Origin: Pseudoips prasinana
Taxonomy: Eukaryota; Arthropoda; Insecta; Lepidoptera; Nolidae
Direction of reading: 5' to 3'
Assembly (NCBI GenBank): GCA_951640165.1
Contig: OX621236.1
Location: 28,202,948-28,266,947, forward strand
DNA: 64,000 nucleotides
Position numbers and translations under genes: made by a program. How positions within the stretch are numbered: the stretch's first letter is position 1; the number at the start of each line of letters is the position of its first letter. Of the stretch, positions 32,472 to 42,913 are shown in pieces. The notes below the pieces were generated by a model that was given only the letters and a program-made list of their open reading frames with translations, did not search any database and was not told the origin of the DNA.

Positions 32472-34270
32472 TCAAGTCTCTAGGTCATAAAAATTGTCCT
32501 CCAATGAAAATTCTTGATCTTCCTGTTTGATCTCAGTATCAGGTATTTTTTCATCAAAGTTTTCAGTGAAATGAGATTTTATATGAGCGACTAAATCTGG
32601 TTTCTTCTCAAAAGTGGCACCACATTCTATACAAGGCATATTCACAACCAAGCATTCATGAGATTCCTCATGTTTGTCAAGTTTATCTTTCTTAGTGAAT
32701 TTTTTATCACATTGACTGCAGGAGAATGGTTTCATACCAGAATGGAGGACAACATGCCTGTCCAACTCTCTCTTTCTAGGGAATTTCTTAAAGCAAATCT
32801 TACATTGAAATATTCTAGATCCAATATGTGCAATGGACACATGTGTTTTATAAGAATCTAAAGAACAAAACCGTTTAGGGCATTGATGGCACTTTATATT
32901 TTTAGGTCTGTTTTTATTGGCCACAGCTTTTTGTTTAGGTGGAGAATTTTGCTTAGAGGGCACAGAATTTTTCTGTACTTTCATAAAACTACTCTCACCA
33001 GATATATGATCTGGGACTCTGGGTAAATCATATTCTGCATTTGAGGAATCAGGTTGGAGCTGAGTAGGTGAAGTCATGAGATTACTAAAGGGGTTAACAT
33101 TTACAACCATGTCATGCATATCTTGTTCATTGTCAAATTCATTCTTTTGGCCAGCAGGGCCATGTTTCATTTCATGTTTGAGGAGTTTATCCCTTCTACG
33201 AAAGGACAATGGACATTTCTGACAACTATAAGGTTTCTGACCTGAGTGCACAAGGACATGGCGTTCTAAATCTCCTTTAGCCACAAAACTTCTAGGACAG
33301 AGTGGACAAACATGTGGTTTGTGTCCAGCATGGATACGGAGATGTTTACTTAAATTAGTATTACGAGAAAAGCTCTTAAAGCAAAAATGGCATTGATATG
33401 GCCTTATACCTGTATGGACAATAGAGTGCTTCCTTAAATCTGAGCGTCTGCCAAAACTTTTATCACATTCAGGGCAGTGGTAAGGCTTATCGTTTCCATG
33501 GACTTGCTTAGTGTGCTGCACATTTTGACTCCGCTCAGCAAATACTAGACTACATTCAACACATTTATAAGGTAAGTTAGGGTCATGGTAGCTTAGTTCA
33601 TGTTCCTTACATTTCTCTTGACAGATAAAGGCTTGATCACAGTATTGACACATGAATACATTTTTAAAGGTGTCTGGTATATGCTCTCCTTCTGGAGTAT
33701 TGTCTCTCTCAGTCACTTCCTGCTCCACTGGCTCTGTGTTCTCAGACTCCTCTGATGAGTCATAGTCAAGGCTTGGATCCACTACCATTACTACACTATC
33801 TTCCACAATATAATCTTCAGGTTTCGGCTTATGTACTTCCTGAGTGTTGTAGTTGTAATTGCTGAGTTCTGATGAATTTGTGTTGTCCAGTTCATTCATA
33901 CGGCTTGTTATCATCCTCAGCCTGGATTCATTTTGTAAACATTGTAATCTGAATTTAGAACATTTATCCACTTTGAACAAGCATCTGTAGCAAATTTTGT
34001 CTGGTAGCCCATCATTGGGATCTATCTGTAAGCAAAAAACAATATATAAGGTAGAATTGACGAGTATCTTTACATAATTGCAATATAATAATAAGCTTCA
34101 ATGAACATTCAACACACCTGGAGCTCGAAACATTCTGCAATTTTCGAGGTTAATGAAACATTAGTGTGGTCGTCTGGCGCAGATGCAAATATTGATGTAA
34201 CGAACGAGCTTTTGTTCAGACACAATCGACATAGCGCGTGGAAATTAGCGATTATGTAGGAATCTTCCAT
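32472..34270 (-). CDS. ZAD-type C2H2 zinc-finger transcription factor
   Basis: This is a DNA-binding nuclear regulator of the insect ZAD family. Two exons, 34118-34270 and 32472-34025, join across a 92-base GT/AG intron into 568 residues. The N-terminal ZAD domain has paired cysteines C14/C17 (ALCRLC) and C63/C66 (KICYRC), split by the intron, as dimerising ZAD domains do. An acidic linker follows (SSEESENTEPVEQE). Ten C2H2 fingers follow in two groups: six from about residue 176 to 345 and four from about 433 to 540. Linkers such as HTGIRPY and HSGQKPY fit DNA-binding fingers. The acidic C-terminus ends NFYDLET. ZAD proteins expanded strongly in insects, so a one-to-one orthologue cannot be named from sequence alone. 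The reading is intact and no close duplicate is visible. Confidence 0.92.
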
Positions 34271-35744
34271 TTTGTGCACAAATCAACATAATCAAACCGT
34301 TTCCACTGATTTACACAGTTGACAGATATTGACTACAGATTGTTTTTATTATTTTTAAATTCACTTTAGGAACACGATGGCTGATAATAATTGTGATAGG
34401 GCTACGGCCGTGAATCGCGACTACGCAACCGCTCGATCCGAACTGGGGCGATGTCCGCCAGGGCTGCGCTAGCGGAATGTTTAGCTTCACTCGTCGTCGT
34501 GTGCTTCGTCATCGTACACGACACATGTGCTACATCTAAGCGCACCGGTAAAACTATCAAAATTTATGCAATATTATGTACATAATCTTTCCACCTGTTA
34601 TCATACCTAATTCTTCTAAATAAAATTCAAATTTGAATCAATGTTGCCTCCGAGACCGCGCTATTTTGGCAGAAAAATAAAATCTATATCCGATTGGTCA
34701 TTTAAAATATGGAGTTTAAAATCCACCATAAACTACCAATCGTATTACACTATTTCAAACAAGGAAAACACGCATTGTGCCATAAATGTAAATAGATAAC
34801 ATTTTTATTTAGAGGTTTACAGGACTTGGATTCTTTAGTCTTTTGAGCCTTGTAAATGTAATATTCTGAACAATGCTGCCAATGTAAATTTTCCAATTCC
34901 CTAATATGTTGAGTCGATCAATATTTTCTTTTCTAATTTTGCGGATTTTAACATATCGTTTAAAGACTGGCCCGCTTATCACATATAAGTTTCGTTAAGT
35001 TATATCAAATGAACTTAGTTATATTTTTTCGCACCGGTTACGCAAAGGGTGAACTAGTGAAATAACAAAAAAAAATACTAATCATCTTCGATTTTATGGC
35101 AAATTCCCATGGCGCGGCACATGAAGTATCAGCGTTACATTATCCCAATTTTCAATGAATGAGCAATTATTGCACGAACTTCGTCATTGATTTTTCCTGC
35201 CATATACGTTACAAGGACTGCGATGCTGCATTCAAGTTTTCCCTTGAACACGACTTAGGCGTCGGAACAAATTAAATATAAAAGTACCTAATATTTGTTT
35301 AATATTAATTAGTAGGTATAATAAATGTATTAGATGAAGCTTGTAAATGTAAACAAATATTACCGTTTAAAATTATAGTTTTAAAAGGGTACTTATAGGA
35401 TTGAGTTTCATTGCTCTGCAATAATTCCAAGGCGTTACATACCCTCTTTTTAGGATAGCATTTTTCCTACATAGGTATAAATCCGCTACTTCACCTACTG
35501 ACCCAATTATGTTCTAATCTTTTCCTACTGCTGTAAGGTTACAAATCTTGTTGTATTAAATTTAAATACATGTTATGCCTCGATAACCTAGAAGCATGCC
35601 TAGAGGCTAGAACTATACAATAGACAACCGTCTTAACTTTTACGTCACTCATTGTCTCGACTTTAAGGTATATAATATATAAACATCCATTTTTCCATTC
35701 CATAGGTTCGATCCGATTATATGCCCTCTCCGGACCTAAACTGG
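34271..35744. other. Upstream region of the zinc-finger gene
   Basis: A GC-richer patch at about 34395-34540 may be the promoter of the minus-strand gene. The remainder is AT-rich with no supported gene. Confidence 0.4.
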
Positions 35745-36010
35745 AAGTGAGACCCGCGTCGCGTATTAATGTAGAGCGAAAGTTGCACAAAACAAAATTC
35801 AAAAGAAATCTCTCGCCCTCTCCCCGCCAGTAACCGCCCAGAGTCGAGGTTCGAACCCCACAGGGGGTGCCCTCCGGCACGGGTACTTAGTTTGTAGTTT
35901 TGTATTTTCCTAGGCGGTTAGAGCCCACGCTCACCCCTATAGTCCGGTGAAGCAGTAAAATCCGAGAGGCTAACTGCACGCGTCATGTTAAAAAAAAGAA
36001 GAAAAAAAAA
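35745..36010 (+). mobile_element. 5'-truncated Jockey-type LINE, 3'UTR-only copy
   Basis: It matches the 3'UTR of the next element at 37760-38005, sharing GTAGAGCGAAAGTTGCACAA, CAGAGTCGAGGTTCGAACCC and CTATAGTCCGGTGAAGCAGT. It ends in an A-rich tail (35990-36010). Confidence 0.85.
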
Positions 36011-36370
36011 ATGTGTTTTAGATTAAAGGTAAACAACACTTAAACACAAAGTTATTTTACATGATGCATATTAGTACCGCCTCTAGATTACCTATATAAT
36101 AGACATAATGGTTGGAAAGTTTACTAACATGGCACATTATTGGATAGTAAAATTACAAGAAAGCTAAAAATAATCAAAGTTAATGTTATTAAGATAGTAG
36201 ATAATTATTAATTTTGAAATCTTTTACGTGCCAGGTTTCTAAATTTTTACCATCCATATCTTCAGTAATATAGAGAGACTAATGGTGACTTTTTTAAATC
36301 ACTCGACATTTAATATATTTTCGAGCTAATATTTTTGTGATTGTCTTGTTCTTGTCCTTATATTTCAATA

Positions 36371-37711
36371 GTGGAAGCAGGCCACAGTGATTGGTATACC
36401 GAAACCCGGCAAACCCAAAACCGACCCGGCTAGTTATCGCCCGATAAGTCTCCTCAGTACGACGGGGAAACTTTACGAGCGCATAATCTACGCCCGCCTC
36501 TTGGCATACACCAATGCCAACAAACTCCTCCCTGACGTCCAATTTGGCTTTCGAGCCAGACACTCATGTGTTCACCAGGTGCACCGCATCGTTGAACACA
36601 TTCTCGTAAAATCAGCCCGGCAAGGTTGCCACACCGGAGCACTCTTCTTCGACGTGGCTAAAGCATTCGACAGAGTCTGGCACAACGGCTTATTATACAA
36701 GCTGTTGGAGTACGAAGTGCCAGACCGTCTCGTACACATCATACGAGACTTCCTGTCGGATCGTACCTTTAGATACCGCGTCGAGGGAGCTTTCTCCACC
36801 CCTCGCCCGATCCGAGCAGGAGTTCTCCAGGGGTCAGTCCTCTCCCCCCTCCTGTTCTCGCTGTACACCAGCGACATTCCCATCCCCAAGGCGGCCCAAC
36901 TGGCCCTCTTCGCAGACGACACCGCTCTGTATTACTCCGGCAGAAGCCCGAGTGCCATTCACTCTCGACTCCAATCCGCAGCCGACGCCTTAGGCGACTG
37001 GTTCAGGAAATGGAGGATTGAGATAAACCCATCCAAGAGCACTGCCGTGCTCTTCTCTAAGTCAAGACCCCCCCCGATCCTACCACCCGTCCGAATGTTC
37101 GGCGAGCCTATCCCCTGGGAGAGGAAAGCCAAATATTTAGGGGTGATCCTCGATCACAAGCTAAACTTCAGGGAGCACCTGCGGACCGTTCGCAATCGGG
37201 CCGCATTTGCTCTTGGTCGATTACACTGCCTCTTGAATGCACGCAGTAAAATGTCCCTTGATAACAAGGTGAGAATTTACAAGACGTGCATTCGACCGAT
37301 AATGACGTACGCGAGCCCGGTGTTCGCGTACGCCAGTCACAGTTCCCTATACCGACTCCAAACGCTTCAGAATCACCATGGTACGTCCGCAATAAAAACC
37401 TACACGCCGATCTCCAACTGCCTACCATCAAGCAGTGGATGAAGCAGGCGTCAAAAACATACTTTGACTCGGCCACTCACCATCCAAACCATTTGGTGGT
37501 AAAGGCGGTCAAGTACACCCAATCGCGCTTCTCACGTAAGCATCGTCGTCCCAGGATCGTCTTGGACGAACCGGACGACGAGATTACTACTTACCTCGAA
37601 CAAGTCAAAACCATTAGAAACTCCCGTGACACTATACACAAACCGATCATTCATACTCGTCGGACGAGAGTACGACCGCGAACGCGTCGCGACCACCAAC
37701 GCCCTCCATGA
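36371..37711 (+). pseudogene. Jockey-type LINE reverse transcriptase, 5'-truncated with a deletion
   Basis: The copy begins abruptly inside the polymerase (WKQATVIGIPKPGKPKTDP) with no endonuclease. Reverse-transcriptase motifs follow: YRPISLLSTTGKLYE near 36440, FFDVAKAFDRVWH near 36650, AGVLQGSVLSPLLFSLY near 36820 and FADD near 36910. At about 37376, after LQTLQN, roughly nine codons typical of the family are missing and the frame shifts by one. The C-terminus continues in the second frame (WYVRNKNLHADLQLPTIKQW) to the stop at 37709-37711. The GC content is higher than in the neighbouring DNA. It resembles Jockey-clade LINEs. The 3'UTR and poly(A) run to about 38005. Confidence 0.88.
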
Positions 37712-38005
37712 CCTTTAGTTTGCATATCGTATCGATAAAAAGCCCCCCTCAACGCGGACGGGGGGCCGCGTCACGTCATTAACGTAGAGCGAAAGTTGCA
37801 CAAAACTCCCTAAAATGATGATCTCTGCCCTCTCCCCGCCAGTAATCGCCCAGAGTCGAGGTTCGAACCCCACAGGGGGTGCCCTCCGGCGCGGGTTACT
37901 TTATTTCTAGACGGCTCGAGCCCTCTGCTCGCCTCTATAGTCCGGTGAAGCAGTGAAAGCCTCCTAGGCTAACTGTAACGTCAGGAATAAAAAAAAAAAA
38001 AAAAT
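37712..38005 (+). mobile_element. 3'UTR and poly(A) of the Jockey-type LINE
   Basis: It contains a C-run/G-run hairpin (AAGCCCCCCTCAACGCGGAC then GGGGGGC), a GGTTCGAACCCC block resembling a pol III B box, and a poly(A) tail near 37988-38004. Confidence 0.8.
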
Positions 38006-38026
38006 TCTCCACACCGAATTTTGAAT

Positions 38027-38660
38027 TCAAAACATATTCTGATATTCTACGCAAACACATTCACGAAATAAGTAGTAAACACTATAATGTTCACTGTTTC
38101 GTGAATGTGCTTCGAATAGTGAAAGTTGCACTATCTCAAAGATTTTACGAAGTGATCCCAAGCTTTCAGCGTATGAACCTCTAGGAGTGAATATTAAGTC
38201 ATCAGTACATTCAACATCCATAAAGTTTGACTACAAGACACAAGCTCATGGCTAAAAACTAAAAATGATGGAGTGTACACGGTAACCTCGTTTAGGGCAA
38301 ATTGGATTTTAGATACGCGCCTACCTACCTATAACATAGATCACAGATCATTAGTGCACGTTAAGTATTTTATAGATTGAATACAGTTGTTGTAGGGTAT
38401 TGCTGACGAAATGTTTACCGTAGTCTATTAGAAAGGTGCTAGGCATGCCATTGACCAAAAAATCATTATCTTCGAGAATTCTAGTTATAATTTCAGTAGT
38501 AGCACTACGAATATGGAAAATAAGGGTGTATTTAGAGAAACAGCATGTTTCGACCATAAAGATATGAATTTTGACGTCTGGTTGGTGGTAGAGTTCAGAC
38601 AAGATCCATGCTGATGAATTGAAAAGGTCTAGAGCAATATTTAGAACGACCCACCTCAGT
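38027..38660 (-). pseudogene. LTR-retrotransposon integrase fragment
   Basis: On the minus strand, from 38660 downward, it reads QFISMDLV, then a stop, later ILEDNDFLVNGMPSTFLIDY. This is the core of a Gypsy-type integrase: the Asp in SMDLV and an altered second motif, DYG where DNG is usual. A later piece (ESLGSLRKIFEIVQLSLFEA, 38100-38160) matches the integrase C-terminal region. Several stops and shifts break it, and no LTRs are visible. It is an old fragment. Confidence 0.65.
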
Positions 38661-39288
38661 CCATTTTTCTCTATAATTTTTCATCAATTTTCTTTTTTAG
38701 CTTATTATTTCTTAATAATTGTAATTATATAAATATATTATTATTAAGTAAGTTATTAAAAAGCTTTGATTTTCGAATATAATATTGTAATGATCCACAT
38801 TGCCACTCACGTTCATACGGCCTGCACCAAAGAGAAGTTCTCTCTTATTTGGTATAACTTTGATGCTCCGAAATTTAATTGTCATATCATATTGGCATAA
38901 TTTTCTTTCAATGAATTTTATTAAGGTAATAAAAAATATTTAGTGCAGTTAATAATTATTATTTGACAGAATTTACAATGACATATCTACTGTGAAGATT
39001 GATTAATTTTAAACTTTGGCAGAATAAAAATTCCCCAATTACATTAAGCATAAATTTTATTTAAAGAGATAATTATTTTTGTTAATTTCATTTGCATCCA
39101 TTTTAAATAAAATAAATAAATAATTATAGGTATCGCTACAAATATGTATAAACTGTATATTACTGCTACTAAATTAGCTAAATTAAAATAATTTCTTATA
39201 AAATAAGCCTGTTGTGTCAAAAGTTAGTTGCATAAATCGCTGCAAAACCAAACCACCTTGTCTACCCTACCCCTAGCGTGTAATTTAA
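38661..39288. other. AT-rich DNA before the piggyBac element
   Basis: No gene is seen. It ends at the TTAA (39285-39288) that forms the left target duplication. Confidence 0.5.
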
Positions 39289-41657
39289 CCCTTAAATGCA
39301 TACGGTATCAAAAATGATACCTAAAGTTTGAATTAGGTTATGGTCTCAAATTTAATGTAAAGCTAGTTTGCTTTTAAAATATTTATGTATATTGATTCAT
39401 TTCTAAACGAAATAAAGTGTAAAAACTTGGATTCATCTAGTATAGTCTATGGTTTTCTGCCATTTTCAAAAGTTAGTGAACGTTCGTAGTACAGGTATTC
39501 CCGCGTGATTTTGTTTTTGTTGTGGCTTTCTGTTTTAGAGACTTTTCGTCCAACAAAAATTGTTCTGACCATCGTAAGTATGCAATTCATATTATCGAGT
39601 ACGCGTATTTACTTTATTTGTGGGCTTTCATACTCTAATTTGCTATTTTTGTGAGGTATCAAAATTGATACTTCATGCATTGGCGCCAAAAAAAAATTCA
39701 AGAATTACTTACTTGCCTGAATGTCGTATTATATTTGTTTTTGGCTTCTAATGGCATAAAATATCGCATATTCTTGGTTTTGGGTGATTGCTACAACTGC
39801 TTGATGCTTTTATTTACAGATTATGGCTAAGCGATTAGCAGAACGTGACATCGAGGGATATTTGCGGCAACTGGAAAGTGGAGAACTGTCTGATGACAAT
39901 TTTGAGGAAGATGAAGACGAAATTGGATATTATGCTGATCGTAATGATATTTTAGCTGATTTAGAAGGCAGCTCAGATCATGTAGATGGTGATCCTGATC
40001 ATGTAGATGGTGATCCGCCAATATTATTTGACGATGAAAATGGCAGTTTAGTTTCAAATGAGGAGGTTGAACCGCCACCGCTCCCATCGACTTCTTCAGT
40101 AAGTGTTACTGGAAATATAATCACTCGTAACCTAGTTTGGAAACGGAAAAATTTAAACCTTGTCGAAGAAGCTTTAGCATTCAAAGGAAATACAACTTAC
40201 CCACAGAATATTATGGAACTTTCCACCCCATACCATTTTTTTTCTTATTTCTTTGAAGATGATTTGCTCGAACAAATAGTAAATGAATCCAACAAGTATG
40301 CAATACAAATAAATGCTAACTTCACCGATACTATTACCGTCTTGGAGCTTCGTAAATTTTTAGGCATACTTATCTATTCTTCTGTCTACCATTTCCCAAG
40401 TGTGCGATCGTATTGGTCAGCAAAAGCTAGATTTGCACCTATCGCAGATACTATGACTGTAAATCGCTTTGAAAAAATTCGCCAAATTTTCCATATGAAT
40501 GATAACGTACATCACCTTCCCGTTAGTCATTCTAATCACGACAGATTGCACAAGATCAGACCTGTGATCGATTATCTGAACAAAAGATTTGTGACTGTTC
40601 CTTTTGAGCATAGACTATCTCTAGATGAACAAATGTGTGCAACCAAGATTTCACACTTCATGAAGCAATACTTACCAAACAAACCCCATAAGTGGGGTTT
40701 CAAATTTTTTGTCTTATGTTGCTTGATGGGATACGCGTACAGGTTTGAGATCTATTCAGGGGCACAAACTATTGAAAGATTACAAAATGAACCTGATTTA
40801 GGTGTCGTGTCCAACACAGTCATCCGTTTGTTGCGATCTGTTCCTCGAAAAGTAAATCATATCGTGTATTTCGATAACTTTTATACAAATTGTGCTCTAC
40901 TCTATTATCTTTGGGGAGAAGGAATCTACTGCTTGGGCACTGTGCAAAGAAATAGACTAGGAAAGACCTGCAAGTTGCCAGAAAAAAAAGACGTAATGAA
41001 AGCTGATGTTCCCAGAGGGTCATACTGTGAAAATGTTACTCATTATAATGGATTAGACCTGGCAGCTACTAGTTGGAAAGACAACAAGCAGGTCTTATTG
41101 CTTTCGACGTATGTAGGAGCAGAACCAGTAGAAACTATCAAACGGTTTGACAAAAAGCAAAAAGCTACTATTGAAATTCCTTGCCCTAGAGTCGTGAAAG
41201 AGTACAATGCTCATATGGGCGGCGTCGACCTAATGGATAGCTACTTAGGTCGGTACCGCATCAGAATGAAGTCTCGCAAATGGACGACACGAATGTTTTA
41301 TCATCTGTTAGACATGACGGTCATCAACGCGTGGGTGCTCTATAAAAAAGTACTGACCAAAAAAGGAGAGAATCCGAAACAAATAATGAATTTAGCTGAC
41401 TTTAGAACAGATCTAGCAGAATCTCTATGTAAGTACCAAAGTTATAATCATGATAACAAACGTGGTCGGCCAAGTTCTAGTCGCTTAGAAGAAGTAACCG
41501 TCAAGAAAGCAAGAACAACTCGAGCGCATGAACAAGCAATGCCAACAAGAGACGTCCGTTTTGACAATGTAGGGCATGAAAGAGAATATTGTAATAAGAG
41601 AAATAAGTGTAAATATAATAACTGTCGGAAGTTGACAAAATTTCATGCATTTAAGGG
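39289..41657 (+). mobile_element. Apparently intact piggyBac-type transposon
   Basis: The element is bounded by TTAA (39285-39288 and 41658-41661) and by 13-bp inverted ends, CCCTTAAATGCAT and ATGCATTTAAGGG. A single long ORF fills the right three quarters. The ~530-base 5' leader holds two palindromic GGTATCAAAA...TGATAC blocks (39304-39321, 39655-39671). The 2369-bp length and structure suit an autonomous copy. Confidence 0.93.
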
Positions 41658-41661
41658 TTAA
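39823..41661 (+). CDS. piggyBac-type transposase, 612 aa, intact
   Basis: This enzyme excises and inserts the element at TTAA without leaving a footprint. It has an acidic N-terminus with a short repeat (DHVDGDPDHVDGDPP). The PGBD core starts near residue 130 (STPYHFFSYFFEDDLLEQIV). The catalytic Asp set is readable: D268 (LSLDEQM), D351 (VYFDNFYTN), then D469 and D472 (GGVDLMD). The block YLPNKPHKWGFKFFVLC is typical. The C-terminus is a short Cys-rich segment (EYCNKRNKCKYNNCRK), a reduced form of the family's usual cysteine-rich domain. The last codons lie in the right inverted repeat, and the TAA stop comes from the TTAA target duplication. The closest relatives are insect PGBD/piggyBac elements, not the T. 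ni element itself. Confidence 0.95.
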   Translation: MAKRLAERDIEGYLRQLESGELSDDNFEEDEDEIGYYADRNDILADLEGSSDHVDGDPDHVDGDPPILFDDENGSLVSNEEVEPPPLPSTSSVSVTGNIITRNLVWKRKNLNLVEEALAFKGNTTYPQNIMELSTPYHFFSYFFEDDLLEQIVNESNKYAIQINANFTDTITVLELRKFLGILIYSSVYHFPSVRSYWSAKARFAPIADTMTVNRFEKIRQIFHMNDNVHHLPVSHSNHDRLHKIRPVIDYLNKRFVTVPFEHRLSLDEQMCATKISHFMKQYLPNKPHKWGFKFFVLCCLMGYAYRFEIYSGAQTIERLQNEPDLGVVSNTVIRLLRSVPRKVNHIVYFDNFYTNCALLYYLWGEGIYCLGTVQRNRLGKTCKLPEKKDVMKADVPRGSYCENVTHYNGLDLAATSWKDNKQVLLLSTYVGAEPVETIKRFDKKQKATIEIPCPRVVKEYNAHMGGVDLMDSYLGRYRIRMKSRKWTTRMFYHLLDMTVINAWVLYKKVLTKKGENPKQIMNLADFRTDLAESLCKYQSYNHDNKRGRPSSSRLEEVTVKKARTTRAHEQAMPTRDVRFDNVGHEREYCNKRNKCKYNNCRKLTKFHAFKG

Positions 41662-42913
41662 GCCTATGTAGGCGCGGAGGGGTTGGGCGGCCCGCGGGAT
41701 TTGTAACTGATGACCAGACGGTTTGCTGCAGTGATGAGCGTAAAACCATGTGCGATGATAAAGTCGCGTGGGGCCGCCGGAGCCCCGTAGGGCTGGTGCC
41801 ACAGAGTACCTACATTATAATATTGGGCTGCAGCCGTGACAGTAACCATGACTGCTCATGTTGCGTGCTCGCTTACATGCAAGTGATACGGCTATTTTCG
41901 GAAGCCTTGAGTAGGCTTTTTTATTGATTTTTGTAGGATCATACAGGTCATATAGGTTTACGAATATGAGGAATAGCTTTTAACAGTTCCGAATACTAAA
42001 ACACAGAAGTATAAAGATAATAGTGTTTATTTAAAGAAAGGTTTAGTGTAATACATAAAAATAAAGTACATATGTGCAGGTATGAAGCGGCTTTTCGTTT
42101 AAAAAATATGCATTAAATAATAATTCTACCGACGATGAGTCAATATAGTTAAGGAAAAAGAACAAAATGAATATTTTTTTACCTTAAAGTACCTACGACT
42201 TGTATATCATAATCATATTATTATATATGGTATATTGGATTGCGTAATATCTTGGTCCAAATAAATCCTGTACGTATGTTTGTGATACCATCTATTTAAT
42301 AAAAACCCAAATATAATTTAGTAATAGTTATTACCAAATCCGCAAAATATCCTTAAACTATTTGTAAATAAAAACTTATACCTATGTCATATCTATCGCC
42401 CTAAAATTGGTCGTCTGACTCAGATTACTATTAGTGAGGTACCCATTAGCTTCGTTAATTGACTTAACAGTTAAGAATCATTAGAAACAAGTAATGGTAA
42501 TATTTCAGTGGCGATAGTACAAATAACACCAAGTTAACTTAGCTTACATTTATAAAACAACTACTTTATTACCGCAATACAAACATGATTAAATATCAAT
42601 CACTCTCATTTCTTCTTCTGCTGAATAAATGCGGTAAGTTGCTGCTTCTATCGGCTGATTGAGGCGGCAAGTTATCGCGTCTAGCTAGAACAGGCTAGCT
42701 GCAATACCGCGTAACCAAGAATGTTTGCTACGCCATAATAATCCTTATTTCTCCTACTAAATGCGTAGAAAACATTTATAATTACTTGGTATTGCAGTCT
42801 CACCTACGATTTAAACCAACTTAGTTAAGCAATATCTGCATCGACGGCACTTCTGAAATATCATATCATCCTACGCCTCTGTAATATTTAATTTATATTT
42901 AGTATATTATTTG
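41662..42913. other. Intergenic, GC-rich at left then AT-rich
   Basis: 41680-41860 is GC-rich with a CCGGAGCCCCGTAGGGCTGG hairpin. The rest is AT-rich and probably includes the 3'UTR of the chitin-binding gene on the minus strand. No other gene is seen. Confidence 0.45.
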
